Shown here one piece after another: positions 8,296-17,354 of a stretch of DNA of 33,154 bases. Both the position numbers and the translations under genes were made by a program. Source of the stretch: Polyangiaceae bacterium (GTDB lineage: Bacteria; Myxococcota_A; Polyangia; HGW-17; JALWFW01); NCBI GenBank assembly GCA_027013865.1, contig JALWFW010000205.1:1-33154 (forward strand), written 5' to 3'. Position 1 is the first letter of the stretch, and each line of letters begins with the position of its first letter. The notes under the pieces are model-generated. The model did not search any database, was not told the DNA's origin, and saw only the letters and a program-made list of their open reading frames with translations.

Positions 8296-8965
8296 AGAAA
8301 TAACGTTTCTGGTGGGAGAGCGGCACCAGTACAGGGACTCAGACGTGATGGCGCGTCTGCTTACCTTGGAGAAAGGAGCAGTTACGGTAGTGGCCCGGGC
8401 TGTTCGACGATCCCGTCGCCGTTTTCCGGCTGGACTAGAGCCTTACGCCGTCTATAGCGGGACAATTGTCAGGGGGCGCGGGGGATGGGAACTGTCAGAG
8501 GCATTACTTATCCGGGAATTCTTCAGCATTTCCGGTAAGTTAGATCTCGTATCAACTGCGGCCTGTGGTGTATGGGTCACATCCGTGCTGCTTCAGGATG
8601 AGGAGCCGGAGCCGCGTCTAGTGAAACTTCTGGAGGGCTATCTAGATTTCTGTTCACGGGGTCATCTTCTTCCGGCGGCTTACTTCTATGCGGCCATGAA
8701 GGTGGCGGGATTTCCTCCAGCTCTGAGGTCGTGCATGGAATGTGGTGCATCACCTCCTGTCCCAGGATGGTTTTATTCTCCACGTTACGGGGGGGTCAGG
8801 TGTCCCTCACACTCTCGGGGAGAAGGGGTGATGCTCACTGAAGAGGATTTACGTTGGTTTGCCAGCAGTAAGGAAGAAGAGCCGCGTAGGGAAATTCTCA
8901 TGGCAATGCTCGAAACGGTGGAACATCTGGTCCACAGGAAAGCTCCCTGTTCAGGCTTATTGTGA
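8267..8965 (+). CDS. recO: DNA repair protein RecO
   Basis: Product of 232 aa. The N-terminal OB fold (about residues 10-85) shows the expected RecO pattern FLVGERHQYRDSDVMARLLTLEKG then VVARAVRRSRRRFPAGLEPY. The C-terminal part contains GFPPALRSCMECG (the CxxC of the zinc site) and a later GVRCPSH, so a zinc-binding RecO is likely. RecO loads RecA onto SSB-coated DNA in the RecFOR pathway. AGGTGAG 7-8 nt upstream supports ATG 8267. recA lies in the same window (22636-23691), but the two genes are far apart and on opposite strands. Confidence 0.85.
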   Translation: MPSSWKSEPEEITFLVGERHQYRDSDVMARLLTLEKGAVTVVARAVRRSRRRFPAGLEPYAVYSGTIVRGRGGWELSEALLIREFFSISGKLDLVSTAACGVWVTSVLLQDEEPEPRLVKLLEGYLDFCSRGHLLPAAYFYAAMKVAGFPPALRSCMECGASPPVPGWFYSPRYGGVRCPSHSRGEGVMLTEEDLRWFASSKEEEPRREILMAMLETVEHLVHRKAPCSGLL

Positions 8966-8976
8966 TTTTGATGAGA

Positions 8977-9002
8977 TAACTATATGATATTATTTAAGTT
9001 TT
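8977..9002 (-). promoter_or_regulatory. IHF-like site spanning the end of the Ser/Thr kinase gene
   Basis: On the minus strand, an A4 tract (9002-8999), a 9-nt spacer and core TATCATATAGTTA (8989-8977), one mismatch to WATCAANNNNTTR. The kinase stop codon TAA falls inside the element. It occupies most of the 24-bp gap between the convergent recO and kinase genes. Confidence 0.5.
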
Positions 9003-10921
9003 CTCAACTCGTCGTCATCCAGTTCCATCTGCAGGAGCTGCATTTCACTACTGAGTCTGCGTAGTTTGCCTACGAGTTCCTTGAGTTCTTTGTTGTATTG
9101 GTCGTATTCCTTCTTTGCTTTGCTGTACTCGGGAATGTGTTCAATCATTTTCATGAAGGCAGTACTTCTATCCTGTTTTACATATTTGCGCAGTTTTGGG
9201 TATTTCCGGTCACAGGAAGATACATAATTTTGTATCCTTGGAGGTACCGGACGTTTGTTTTTCTTGTAGTTTGCCTCCGTTGAATAGTAACCTATACAAT
9301 TTCCGATACTCGTTGAGTATCTTTGTATCACATTGCTCATCGTATTGCTGGCGGCTGTAAGAAGAGGAGCGTACTGCTGGGATTTTAGACTCAGTTCGGA
9401 TATTTTTCTTCTGAGAAGGAGTAGTTTGCGTTTTTTTGCCCGCAGGGAGGGATCTTCGGGTTCTGTTGCATGGGGCTTACTGGATGAATGTGTTTTCATG
9501 AAATCAGAGGGGATTTTGGGTGTTTTGACACGGTTGTTTTTTGGAAAGGTCTGTTTTTGACGCGGTATCTTCGGCAGATTCATCGGAAGGGCTCGCTTTT
9601 TCACGGTAATCTGGCTTCCAGGAAGGGAAACAGTCTTTTTTTGTGGTGAATCATGAGGCCCCGGCGTGTCTGCACTGGCTATTTTTGAGTCTGTGTTTTT
9701 ATTTATGTTCGTCTGTGCTTCGTGTTTTGTTTCCTTGGATACAGTGCCGGTTTTGCGGTCCATCACAATCACCGGTTTGCTGTCCACTACAACGATAGGT
9801 TTTTCATCGGATCTATCCATCAGGTACACAGCCAGGATAATGATCGATAAAACAGCAATAATCACAATAGGATACACGATCATGCGTACTCTGAAGACCT
9901 TCAGATAAGCATCGTCAGAGATTCCTGCAGTGGAAGCAGCCTTCAGGGCTTCTGTATAGGTGTCCCCGGTGTGATAGTTCTGCTCAGGGGGACGTGCCTC
10001 AGGATCCTCGGTATGCATTAAGGGGTTGCTCGTAGAGAGTCCTTCTGTCGGAACGGCCCCGATTGCCTGCTGCAGATCGTTCATGAAGAGGCGTATATCG
10101 CGGTATCTTTTTTCAGGCTCCTTTTCGAGGGCGCGCATGAGAATGTTTTCCACCTGGACGGGCAGGTGTGGGGCGACCTCACTGAGCGGTCTCGGAGGCT
10201 GCGTGAGCAGGCGGACCAGCATGTCAGCCGTGGAGCGTCCGGTTATAGGCAGCGTTCCTGTCAGTATTTCATAAAGAATGACACCAAGGGAATAGATATC
10301 CGTCCATGGACCTATGCGATCTGTCTCACCTCTTGCCTGTTCAGGTGACATGTAGGCCGGTGTGCCAAGGACTTGCCCCGTTTTCGTCATCCGGGAAGGT
10401 TCTTCGTCGTCGGTATTTTCGAGAAGTTTTGCTATTCCGAAGTCCAGAACCTTGACTATTTCCTGTCCGGACGCCGACTTTTCCACGACTATGTTGTCCG
10501 GCTTGAGATCGCGGTGAACGATGCCTTTGGCATGAGCTGCAGCCAGTGCCTCCCCCACCTGGGATATGTAATGCCATGCCTGGGAAGGGGTCATACCCGA
10601 TTTGTGGTGTTTCATTATTTTTGTGAGTTCAGTTCCTTCGATGTACTCCATCAGTATGAAGTACCGCCCATCCGGGAGTGTTCCAAAGTCGAATGCGGAT
10701 AGAATGTTGGGATGGTTCAGCATTGCAATGACTTTGGCTTCGGCCATGAAGCGTTTTACGACGGTCTCGTTTACGGCCAACTCGCGGTGAAGCACCTTGA
10801 GAGCCGCCTTTTTTCCGATGACGGGATGTTCCGCCAGGTATACACGCCCAAAACCGCCTTCTCCAAGGAGCCGGGTGATGTGATAGGAGCCGATGGACTG
10901 TCCAATGAGAGGATCCTGCAT
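8990..10921 (-). CDS. Transmembrane eukaryotic-type Ser/Thr protein kinase
   Basis: Product of 643 aa. The kinase domain (about 13-290) is complete: glycine loop GEGGFG 20-25, ATP-contacting Lys42, catalytic HRDLKPDN 136-143, DFG 160-162 and activation segment GTPAYMSPE 186-194. One transmembrane helix follows at about 347-368, so the kinase is cytoplasmic and the remaining 270 residues lie in the periplasm. That part is first Lys/Pro/Ser-rich (residues 400-490) and then coiled-coil-like, with no PASTA or other known sensor domain seen. This is the PknB-like architecture abundant in myxobacteria. There is no ribosome site: a TTGACG/TACCCT promoter has its -10 box 6 nt before the ATG, so the mRNA is probably leaderless. 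It is convergent with recO. Confidence 0.92.
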   Translation of the reverse strand: MQDPLIGQSIGSYHITRLLGEGGFGRVYLAEHPVIGKKAALKVLHRELAVNETVVKRFMAEAKVIAMLNHPNILSAFDFGTLPDGRYFILMEYIEGTELTKIMKHHKSGMTPSQAWHYISQVGEALAAAHAKGIVHRDLKPDNIVVEKSASGQEIVKVLDFGIAKLLENTDDEEPSRMTKTGQVLGTPAYMSPEQARGETDRIGPWTDIYSLGVILYEILTGTLPITGRSTADMLVRLLTQPPRPLSEVAPHLPVQVENILMRALEKEPEKRYRDIRLFMNDLQQAIGAVPTEGLSTSNPLMHTEDPEARPPEQNYHTGDTYTEALKAASTAGISDDAYLKVFRVRMIVYPIVIIAVLSIIILAVYLMDRSDEKPIVVVDSKPVIVMDRKTGTVSKETKHEAQTNINKNTDSKIASADTPGPHDSPQKKTVSLPGSQITVKKRALPMNLPKIPRQKQTFPKNNRVKTPKIPSDFMKTHSSSKPHATEPEDPSLRAKKRKLLLLRRKISELSLKSQQYAPLLTAASNTMSNVIQRYSTSIGNCIGYYSTEANYKKNKRPVPPRIQNYVSSCDRKYPKLRKYVKQDRSTAFMKMIEHIPEYSKAKKEYDQYNKELKELVGKLRRLSSEMQLLQMELDDDELRKLK

Positions 10922-10927
10922 AAGGAA

Positions 10928-10955
10928 AGGGTATTGAGAGTTGGCATTCCGTCAA
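10928..10955 (-). promoter_or_regulatory. Promoter of the Ser/Thr kinase gene, leaderless geometry
   Basis: TTGACG (10955-10950), 16-bp spacer, TACCCT (10933-10928), then 6 nt to the ATG at 10921. The expected transcription start coincides with the A of the start codon. The -35 is good, the -10 weak. Confidence 0.45.
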
Positions 10956-11077
10956 TGATTTTACGTCTGGGCCCGTGCAATATGTATATGGCGCAGGGAT
11001 TGCGATGGCAGGAAATCATATGGTCTCAGGGGTCGATTCAAGGAGTCCATGCATGGTTATAAAGAAGTATGGCGTGT

Positions 11078-11103
11078 AAAAGTGCTTTAATTTCAATAAG
11101 TTA
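11078..11103 (+). promoter_or_regulatory. IHF-like site between the kinase gene and 11224
   Basis: A4 tract (11078-11081), 9-nt spacer, core TTTCAATAAGTTA (11091-11103) with one mismatch to the IHF consensus. No GG-N10-GC sigma-54 signal was found at the usual distance downstream. Confidence 0.5.
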
Positions 11104-11223
11104 TGCGCTTTATGCAATAATCGTGTAAATATATGAGGCTGTGTACTGAACAGTCGATATGTTCATTTACGGGTGGAGAACGGGGTATGTGAGTGATATC
11201 ATGCGGCAGGAAATTTTCTGACC

Positions 11224-12237
11224 ATGAATATATCAAAACTGGTTCTCCGGAAATATGCTTCCAGTAACGTGATAAAATCAGTCGATACATCCATAAAACT
11301 GGCCGTTGCTGGATCTTCTCCTTCCTATCGTCACGCAGTCATAAACTTTCTTTTCAGCGAAACGGTTCATCTCCCTGATATAGGGTGGATTTTGCCCCAT
11401 GTTTTGCCGGAACGCTTTTCGATTCAGGAACTGGACTGGAATGAGGCTTTGGATTCCGTCCACGATTTCGATGCTGTCATAGGAGCTGTTCACCCTCTGG
11501 ATGATGCCGTAAACGCATCCAGTATAGCCCGCCTTTTCGAGAAAGGGGTAATGCCATACGCTCTAGTGCTGGGAATCTCGTCCATAAGCACCGTCAGTCT
11601 GCTGAAATCCATGGGTGCAGGACATCTAAGGCTCATCAGATGGCTGCCGAGAATGAAGTCTATAGATCCGGGTGGGCATTCCGTCGAAATAACGGAGGCG
11701 CAGCATGCCCGCCTTATCCAACAGTTGGCACAGCACCTGGAGAAGCTGGACAAAGGCATGTCCTTCGTGCGTTATATGAACGATCCGTTGCTCAAAGAAC
11801 AGTATCTGTCCGGACGCATTCACGAAGGTGCCATGGCTGCAGCATCACTGTTTCTGTTTGAGCTCTATTCATTTCCCACCATGAAGGCACTGATTTCCAT
11901 GGGCAGGGAGGTGGAGATTGTGGAGGAAGTCACTCCGCCCACCATGACCCAGCTCATAGACGGGCTAGTTCATTCCATCTGTTATGTCCACACCGGAAGG
12001 AAGGCCTCGGAATCCACACTTCAGAAAGTACACTCCTTCATGAAATGGGGACTCATGCCATTATATATGATGTCCGGGCTGTCCGGTGGAGTGATGGGGG
12101 TGCTGGTTTATATGCTGGTTTACGGTACTGGCAGAGCGCTGGACATGTTTCTTACCAGGGTGGCAGGTAGTTCATCCGTGAATGGCTCCGGTGACGAACC
12201 GGACTACACCCCTGAAGAGGATAATCGGCATTCCTGA
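11224..12237 (+). CDS. Unknown protein, possible degenerate P-loop GTPase fold with membrane C-terminus
   Basis: Product of 337 aa; I do not recognise a named family. Residues 23-45 (SIKLAVAGSSPSYRHAVINFLF) look like a GTPase first strand and loop but lack the GKS/T of Walker A. Later, DFDAVIGAVHPLDDAV and a run ending ALVLGISS occupy the places of the Walker B strand and the NKxD strand, again without the key residues. Residues about 215-310 are hydrophobic and helical, with one likely membrane segment at about 276-300 (GLMPLYMMSGLSGGVMGVLVYMLV). The tail is acidic. The layout recalls GTPase-DUF697 proteins, but this is inference only. The start has only a weak AGGAAA upstream. It is monocistronic, divergent from the kinase gene. 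Confidence 0.6.
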   Translation: MNISKLVLRKYASSNVIKSVDTSIKLAVAGSSPSYRHAVINFLFSETVHLPDIGWILPHVLPERFSIQELDWNEALDSVHDFDAVIGAVHPLDDAVNASSIARLFEKGVMPYALVLGISSISTVSLLKSMGAGHLRLIRWLPRMKSIDPGGHSVEITEAQHARLIQQLAQHLEKLDKGMSFVRYMNDPLLKEQYLSGRIHEGAMAAASLFLFELYSFPTMKALISMGREVEIVEEVTPPTMTQLIDGLVHSICYVHTGRKASESTLQKVHSFMKWGLMPLYMMSGLSGGVMGVLVYMLVYGTGRALDMFLTRVAGSSSVNGSGDEPDYTPEEDNRHS

Positions 12238-12366
12238 TCGATCGCTCCATGTCCTACTTTGGTATGTTCGGAGAAAGTCTTTTTGCCATATCACGGTTTT
12301 AAATGGCTGTTTCATGGTTTTTGCTGGCCGACGCGGTGTAAGACGATCCAGAATATGCCCGGGTAT

Positions 12367-12966
12367 TCAGGTCAGGGCGTCGAAATCCACGATGAAATCG
12401 GCCACACCTTCTACTACTTCTGAATCATGAGTCACCAGTATGTAGGGAATTTCGTGCTTCTGGGTCCATTCATGGACAGCCGCAGCCACGTGCTGTCTCA
12501 AGGAACGGTTCATGGCGGAATACGGCTCGTCCAGAAGAAGAAGTCGGGGCTGTGCATTGAGCGCCCTGGCAATGGCCACCCTTTGCCGTTCTCCGCCTGA
12601 CAGTTCATGTGGCGCTAAGTCTGCTCTGTGGTCTATTCTGAGCAGTTTCATCAGATCATGGGTGTATTGCCCGCCTGAAAATCTGACATTCTCTTCTGCG
12701 GTGACATGAGGAAACAGGAGAATCTCCTGGGGCACAATCACGGCTTTGCGTTGCCAGGCAGGCATCATGATGCCCTGAGCGGTGTCGCACCATACCTCTC
12801 CACCGAAGACTATGCGTCCCTCCACAGGAGCACGGAAACCGGCAATCACCTGCAGTAAAGTACTCTTACCTGAACCGGAAGCTCCTATGATAGCCAGTAC
12901 CCTTCCACCGAATTCCAGGGTCAGATTCTTGTCAACGTGAGGAATTTTCAGGTCTATCAGGAGCAT
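12367..12966 (-). CDS. ABC transporter ATP-binding protein without partner genes
   Basis: Product of 199 aa. All nucleotide-binding motifs are present: Walker A GASGSGKST 28-36, Q-loop Gln80, signature LSGGE 122-126, Walker B LLLLDEP 142-148 and H-loop His180. The MPAWQRKAVIVPQEILLFPHVTAEENV segment is closest to the molybdate/sulfate (ModC/CysA-like) importers, but it ends right after the H-loop region with no TOBE domain. No permease or binding-protein gene is adjacent, so it either works with distant partners or has another role. No clear ribosome site precedes the ATG. It is convergent with the gene at 11224-12237; the 129-bp gap holds no clear terminator. Confidence 0.85.
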   Translation of the reverse strand: MLLIDLKIPHVDKNLTLEFGGRVLAIIGASGSGKSTLLQVIAGFRAPVEGRIVFGGEVWCDTAQGIMMPAWQRKAVIVPQEILLFPHVTAEENVRFSGGQYTHDLMKLLRIDHRADLAPHELSGGERQRVAIARALNAQPRLLLLDEPYSAMNRSLRQHVAAAVHEWTQKHEIPYILVTHDSEVVEGVADFIVDFDALT

Positions 12967-13040
12967 ATATTGAATTTGCTGGCTGATACGACAGAGTACA
13001 CCACGCAGTTTACAAAGATGTTACTCTGCTAAAAAGCCGT

Positions 13041-13053
13041 TAACTACTTGAAA
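13041..13053 (-). promoter_or_regulatory. IHF-like core just after the yjbQ stop codon
   Basis: On the minus strand the core TTTCAAGTAGTTA (one mismatch to WATCAANNNNTTR) begins directly after the TAA of the YjbQ gene. The usual A-tract is poorly placed. Confidence 0.4.
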
Positions 13054-13473
13054 TTATTCACCAATTATTTTGATGAGAACTCGTTTGCGGCGGCGACCGT
13101 CAAACTCACCGTAGAAAATCTGCTCCCATGGACCAAAATGTAGTTTGCCGTTGGTTATGGCTACCATGACTTCACGGCCCATGACCTGTCTTTTAAGATG
13201 GGCGTCGCCGTTGTCTTCGCCAGTCATGTTGTGGCGATATCTTGAGATGGGTTCATGGGGCGCGAGCTGCTCAAGCCACTCACGGTAGTCACTGTGAAGG
13301 CCAGGCTCGTCGTCGTTGATGAAGACCGACGCGGTTATGTGCATGGCATTGACCAGGCATAGACCCTCGAGAATGCCGCTTTCACGAACTGCTTCTTGTA
13401 CCTGCGGTGTTATGTTGATGAACTCGACCCTTTTGTCCGTATTGAACCACAGTTCTTTGGTGTAGGACTTCAT
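13054..13473 (-). CDS. yjbQ: YjbQ/UPF0047 family protein
   Basis: Product of 139 aa from ATG 13473. It has the full YjbQ family pattern: [20 protein letters not shown] near residue 38, [19 protein letters not shown], then [31 protein letters not shown]. Some members are reported to show weak thiamine-phosphate synthase activity; the real substrate is uncertain. The start is fixed by GGAGG at 13485-13481 and by the ATGA overlap with the helicase stop codon; a start seven codons further upstream would sit on the ribosome site. Translational coupling with a UvrD-type helicase is unusual but no functional link is evident. Confidence 0.85.
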   Translation of the reverse strand: MKSYTKELWFNTDKRVEFINITPQVQEAVRESGILEGLCLVNAMHITASVFINDDEPGLHSDYREWLEQLAPHEPISRYRHNMTGEDNGDAHLKRQVMGREVMVAITNGKLHFGPWEQIFYGEFDGRRRKRVLIKIIGE

Positions 13474-15434
13474 TCTTCTACCTCCAGCTCCCACTTCTCG
13501 TACATGTCTGCCGGAATCTTTTCAAGAAATCTGGATACTCTCTGGAAATATCTGCCTTTCCTCCCCTCAGGGCTGAGCACGGGATATGTAATATACAAAT
13601 GATCCTTTGCACGGGTCAGAGCCACGTGAAGAATACGCCGCTCTTCCTCCACTGCGTCCAGGTCTGACAGCGAATAGGTCGAAGGCAGAGCACCGTCATA
13701 CAGACCCACCAGGAAGACTGCCGTCCATTCGAGACCTTTGGCCTGATGAATGGATGTCAGGGTTACCTGGTCTTCGATTTTTTCATCTGGGGGCTCGAGT
13801 ATGTTTTCAGACGAGGGGCCGTATTCCAGGCCAAGATCAGCAAGCAGTTCATCCAGATCGGAATACTGACCAGCAATCTCCACCAACTGGCGCAGATCCT
13901 GAAGACGTTCGTCACTGTCGTCGTACATGCGTTGGAGATGCGGCTCGTACCGTGTGAGTATGGCCTCCATGAGGGGCCTGGGCTCTTCAGGCAGTCCGGC
14001 AAGGAACTGACCCAACTCGTGCAGCCGCCCTTTCTGTCGAGATCCGAGCATAGAGAGCATGCGGACGTCCAGGAACGGGTGAATCGTGTCCTCCAGAGGA
14101 GTCTGCTCCAAGAACGAGGCAACCGTGCGAGCCGTGGATCTGCCCAGTCCGGGCTCGATTCTGAACAGGCGCACCACCGCGATCTGATCCGAAGGTCTGC
14201 GTCGCACCCTTATATAGGACATGAGATCCTTGAAATGGGCCTGCTCGAAGAGCTTGACGCCACCGAATATCTTGAAGGGAATACCCCGTTTGGACAGCTC
14301 TACCTGAACCTGTACACCCAGATGGTGAGCCCTGTAAAGGACTCCTATCTCATTCAGCGGAATTCCTTCCTCTGTATGTAGCTCCCACAGACGCTGGCAC
14401 ACGAACATGGCCTCCTGGACCTGATCATAGGCAGAGATCAACACCGGTTTCATGCCTGGCCCGCGGTGGGATACGAGAGTCTTTTTGAGCACCCTGGGAG
14501 AAGCGGCGATTACGCTGTTGGCAATGTCTAGAATTTCCTGGGAGGAGCGGTAATTCACCTCGAGTCTGAACACCTGCGCATCCGGATAGCGGTCGGTGAA
14601 GGATAGGATATTGCGTGGAGACGCCCCGCGAAAACCGTATATGGCCTGGGCATCGTCTCCCACCACTGTGATGCTACGGTGGTCCATAGCCATGAGATCC
14701 ACGATTTCGCCCTGTATGGCATTGGTGTCCTGGTACTCGTCCACCAGGACGTGGTCGAAATGAGAGCGCAGCTCCTCACCGGCTGGAGACACGAGAATCT
14801 CCCTCCAGTAAAGCAGCAGGTCGTCGTAATCCAGTACACCCTGGCGGCTTTTGCGGGCCTGATATTCCTTCCTCAGATGCTCCAGCACGTCTACATGATC
14901 CTTCAGACCTGGAAACCGGCGCAGTACTACGGATTCGAGGGATTCCTGCAAAGCCTGTGCCATGTTAAAGACAGATGCCGCTTTTTTGGCGGTAACAGGG
15001 GGACCAACTTTCAGATCGGTGAGGATAGCGTGAAGGAAATCCGTAGCATCCTCTCTGTCCACTATGTTGAACTCTTTTGAAAACCCCAGTGATTCTGCAT
15101 AGTTGCGAAGAAATCTATGTCCAATGTGGTGAAATGTGCCCGCCCATATGCTGCGAGCTGCCGGTCCCAGCAGCGCCTCTACGCGGTCTTTCATCTCTCT
15201 GGCGGCCTTCTGGGTGAAGGTGACCATGAGAATCCTGGACGGCGGGGTGCCCTTCAGCATTAGGTGTGCTGCCCGGCTCACCAGGGTACGGGTCTTTCCT
15301 GAACCTGCCCCGGCTATGATGAGAACCGGCGAGGCCTCTGCCGTGACTGCAGCCAGTTGCTGTTCATTTAGCTGAGAATACGGATCAAGTGCCGGGGGCG
15401 TAGGCCCCTGCCCCCCTTTCAGTCTGTACTTCAA
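13470..15434 (-). CDS. UvrD/PcrA-type superfamily 1 DNA helicase
   Basis: Product of about 654 aa. Motifs of 3'-5' SF1A helicases run in order: [12 protein letters not shown] (Q motif), GAGSGKT (motif I, near residues 42-48), [13 protein letters not shown] (Ia), LVDEYQDTN (II), [15 protein letters not shown] (III), VNYRSS (IV), [19 protein letters not shown] (V) and [17 protein letters not shown] (VI). The enzyme unwinds DNA in repair or replication restart. I chose the TTG at 15434, which overlaps the stop codon of the upstream lipoprotein gene as TTGA; the frame continues to another TTG at 15470. It is shorter than typical PcrA (about 720-750 aa). The downstream yjbQ start overlaps its stop. 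Confidence 0.88.
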   Translation of the reverse strand: MKYRLKGGQGPTPPALDPYSQLNEQQLAAVTAEASPVLIIAGAGSGKTRTLVSRAAHLMLKGTPPSRILMVTFTQKAAREMKDRVEALLGPAARSIWAGTFHHIGHRFLRNYAESLGFSKEFNIVDREDATDFLHAILTDLKVGPPVTAKKAASVFNMAQALQESLESVVLRRFPGLKDHVDVLEHLRKEYQARKSRQGVLDYDDLLLYWREILVSPAGEELRSHFDHVLVDEYQDTNAIQGEIVDLMAMDHRSITVVGDDAQAIYGFRGASPRNILSFTDRYPDAQVFRLEVNYRSSQEILDIANSVIAASPRVLKKTLVSHRGPGMKPVLISAYDQVQEAMFVCQRLWELHTEEGIPLNEIGVLYRAHHLGVQVQVELSKRGIPFKIFGGVKLFEQAHFKDLMSYIRVRRRPSDQIAVVRLFRIEPGLGRSTARTVASFLEQTPLEDTIHPFLDVRMLSMLGSRQKGRLHELGQFLAGLPEEPRPLMEAILTRYEPHLQRMYDDSDERLQDLRQLVEIAGQYSDLDELLADLGLEYGPSSENILEPPDEKIEDQVTLTSIHQAKGLEWTAVFLVGLYDGALPSTYSLSDLDAVEEERRILHVALTRAKDHLYITYPVLSPEGRKGRYFQRVSRFLEKIPADMYEKWELEVEE

Positions 15435-17230
15435 TGGGATTCCTCTACCTTGACGTCGTCTATGTACCAACCTTCACGGGTGATGGAACCGTCACTCTCG
15501 AATACGAAGCGAATGCGGATTTCACGGCCGGCATAATCTGACAGGTCGACGGTGTACTGAGTCCACTGTGTATTGGATGTGGTATCATCCTGACACCAAA
15601 TATTGTCGTCGGTGTCGGTGTAATGTGGAGTTATGTGGTCATTTTCGACTCTGGTCCATGACAAACCACCATCTATGGAAACCTCCACGGCTCCACCGTC
15701 GTAGCAGCCTGGGGAATGTTCTTCTGCCTGAAGCCAGCTCCAGAACGTAAGTACAGGAGACGTGGCACCGGTGAGTCTTATGAGCGGAGACACCGCGTTA
15801 CAGGAATCAGCATTGAGGTTGCTGGAATACTCACCAGTGAGAGCGTTGGAGATACAGGCCGAGCCGCTGTGACATGAAGTCGGTCCGCTTCCGGGGGATC
15901 CGGCACTCCAGGAGCCGTTGAATTCCCAGTCCTGAAGGGAGCTGGGGCTGTCAAAGTTACTGAAGAGATAATACAGCAGGCCGGAGCAGTCGGATATGTC
16001 TATCTTACAGCCGTTGCAATGAAGTTCGCCTTCGGCATATCCGAAACTGTTACATGTCATGCCTTTGAAATCGGTTCCGTCGCACTCCTCGAGGCATTGT
16101 GCGAAGTTGTCGCCGCATATTGGGCCTGTACCGGTGCACTGATTCGTTCTGATTTCACACCAGTCTGTACATCCTAGATTGCCTCCGTCGTAGCACAGAT
16201 TCTCGCAGGTTTCTCCGCCGAAATCATCTCCGTCACATTGCTCTCCGGGATCCAGAACACCGTTACCGCAGTTGGGACAGCAATCGAAATGGCTGTACTT
16301 GCAGGTCTCTCCCTTGGCTGCATCGCAGTAGCCATCGCCTATCACGAATTCCCACTTGCATGCGTCGGAACACCCGTCGCCACTGTCCGTGTTGCCGTCG
16401 TCGCATTCCTCTTCAAGCTCCATGATGCCATTGCCGCAGGTAGGCTGGCCGTCTTCATCCTGGCATCCTGCCGAACATCCGTCGTCGGACTCGTTGTTAC
16501 CGTCGTCACATTCCTCGAAGTAGGGTGTCGCATCGTCGACTATACCGTCGCCGCATCTTGGAGCGCAGTCGGCAGGACAGATCTCCCTGTTTTCGCCATT
16601 TTCCATGTCGCATACACCGTCACCACAGGTGAATTCGACACGGCATCTGGCCGAGCAGCCATCACCGGATACGGTGTTGCCGTCGTCACAGAGCTCGCGG
16701 GTCGAATCGATGTTACCGTCTCCACAGCCCTGCTCGACTATGCAGTCAGAGGAACACCCGTCGCCACTGTCCGTGTTGCCGTCGTCGCATTCCTCGGGAT
16801 ATTCCAGAAGACCATTGCCGCACTGCTGCTGGTGGCCGTCTTCTAGTGTACAGTTTGCAGCACATCCATCGCCGTCCTGCACGTTGCCGTCGTCGCATTC
16901 TTCATAAACCAGAGAAGGACCTTCCATGCGTACGTCGAGAACGCCATTTCCGCATCCCACCTCTACCTTGCATTCTCTGGAGCATCCGTCGCCGTTTATG
17001 AAATTGCCGTCATCACAGTCTTCACCAGGTTCCAGAAGACCGTTGCCGCAGAAATTTATGAATTTACACTCATCACTGCATGTACCCTGAGTGTAGTTTA
17101 TGCCCGGATCGCAGTCTTCTCCGGGATCCTCCACCCCGTTACCGCAGAGTTTAGGTGAACTATCATCACATGAAGTAAAAACCAGAAGAGAGATAACTGC
17201 TGCAAGCGCGGCTATGAATGTTTTTTTCAT
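15431..17230 (-). CDS. DUF4215-type cysteine-rich repeat lipoprotein with jelly-roll C-terminus
   Basis: Product of 599 aa. A signal sequence ends at Cys21 in LLVFTSC, an acceptable lipobox, so it is probably a surface lipoprotein. Residues about 28-410 contain roughly 11 repeats of the form CGNGxxExxEECDDGNxxxGDGCSxxC, the myxobacterial disulfide (DUF4215) repeat. Residues 420-599 form one domain (DWEFNGSWSAG through EGWYIDDVKVE) that resembles the concanavalin-like 'choice-of-anchor'/MAM-type beta-sandwich found on secreted proteases. At DNA level two repeats share 45 identical bases. GAAGGAG precedes the ATG, and a TATACT box at 17259-17254 may be its -10. Adhesion or predation roles are speculative. 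Confidence 0.85.
   Translation of the reverse strand: MKKTFIAALAAVISLLVFTSCDDSSPKLCGNGVEDPGEDCDPGINYTQGTCSDECKFINFCGNGLLEPGEDCDDGNFINGDGCSRECKVEVGCGNGVLDVRMEGPSLVYEECDDGNVQDGDGCAANCTLEDGHQQQCGNGLLEYPEECDDGNTDSGDGCSSDCIVEQGCGDGNIDSTRELCDDGNTVSGDGCSARCRVEFTCGDGVCDMENGENREICPADCAPRCGDGIVDDATPYFEECDDGNNESDDGCSAGCQDEDGQPTCGNGIMELEEECDDGNTDSGDGCSDACKWEFVIGDGYCDAAKGETCKYSHFDCCPNCGNGVLDPGEQCDGDDFGGETCENLCYDGGNLGCTDWCEIRTNQCTGTGPICGDNFAQCLEECDGTDFKGMTCNSFGYAEGELHCNGCKIDISDCSGLLYYLFSNFDSPSSLQDWEFNGSWSAGSPGSGPTSCHSGSACISNALTGEYSSNLNADSCNAVSPLIRLTGATSPVLTFWSWLQAEEHSPGCYDGGAVEVSIDGGLSWTRVENDHITPHYTDTDDNIWCQDDTTSNTQWTQYTVDLSDYAGREIRIRFVFESDGSITREGWYIDDVKVEESH
16367..16411 (-). repeat. 45-bp exact repeat, copy 1, inside the DUF4215 gene
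   Basis: Identical over 45 bp to 16751-16795. Both encode the ECDDGNTDSGDGCS repeat peptide. The copies are 384 bp (128 codons) apart in the same frame. Confidence 0.85.
16751..16795 (-). repeat. 45-bp exact repeat, copy 2, inside the DUF4215 gene
   Basis: Second copy of the repeat at 16367-16411. Recombination between them would remove or duplicate 128 residues without a frameshift. Confidence 0.85.
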
Positions 17231-17354
17231 CGGTCAGTCTCCTTCGTTACTGGAGTATAGTTTTTTGTTTTGTCGGACATCAGCACCTGTCTGCTTCGTA
17301 AAATTGATCTCCGGCATTTCAGGTCGCCGTCCGTTACACGAGCAAGTGACCATT

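Noticed and set aside
12238-12366. Bidirectional terminator between the convergent genes at 11224 and 12367
   Set aside because: No GC-rich stem followed by a T-run could be found in the 129-bp gap.
15434-15470. Upstream TTG start at 15470 for the UvrD-type helicase
   Set aside because: AAGG directly abuts that codon, too close for a ribosome site; the TTG at 15434 overlaps the preceding stop codon and fits the coupled style of this operon, although the choice is not certain.
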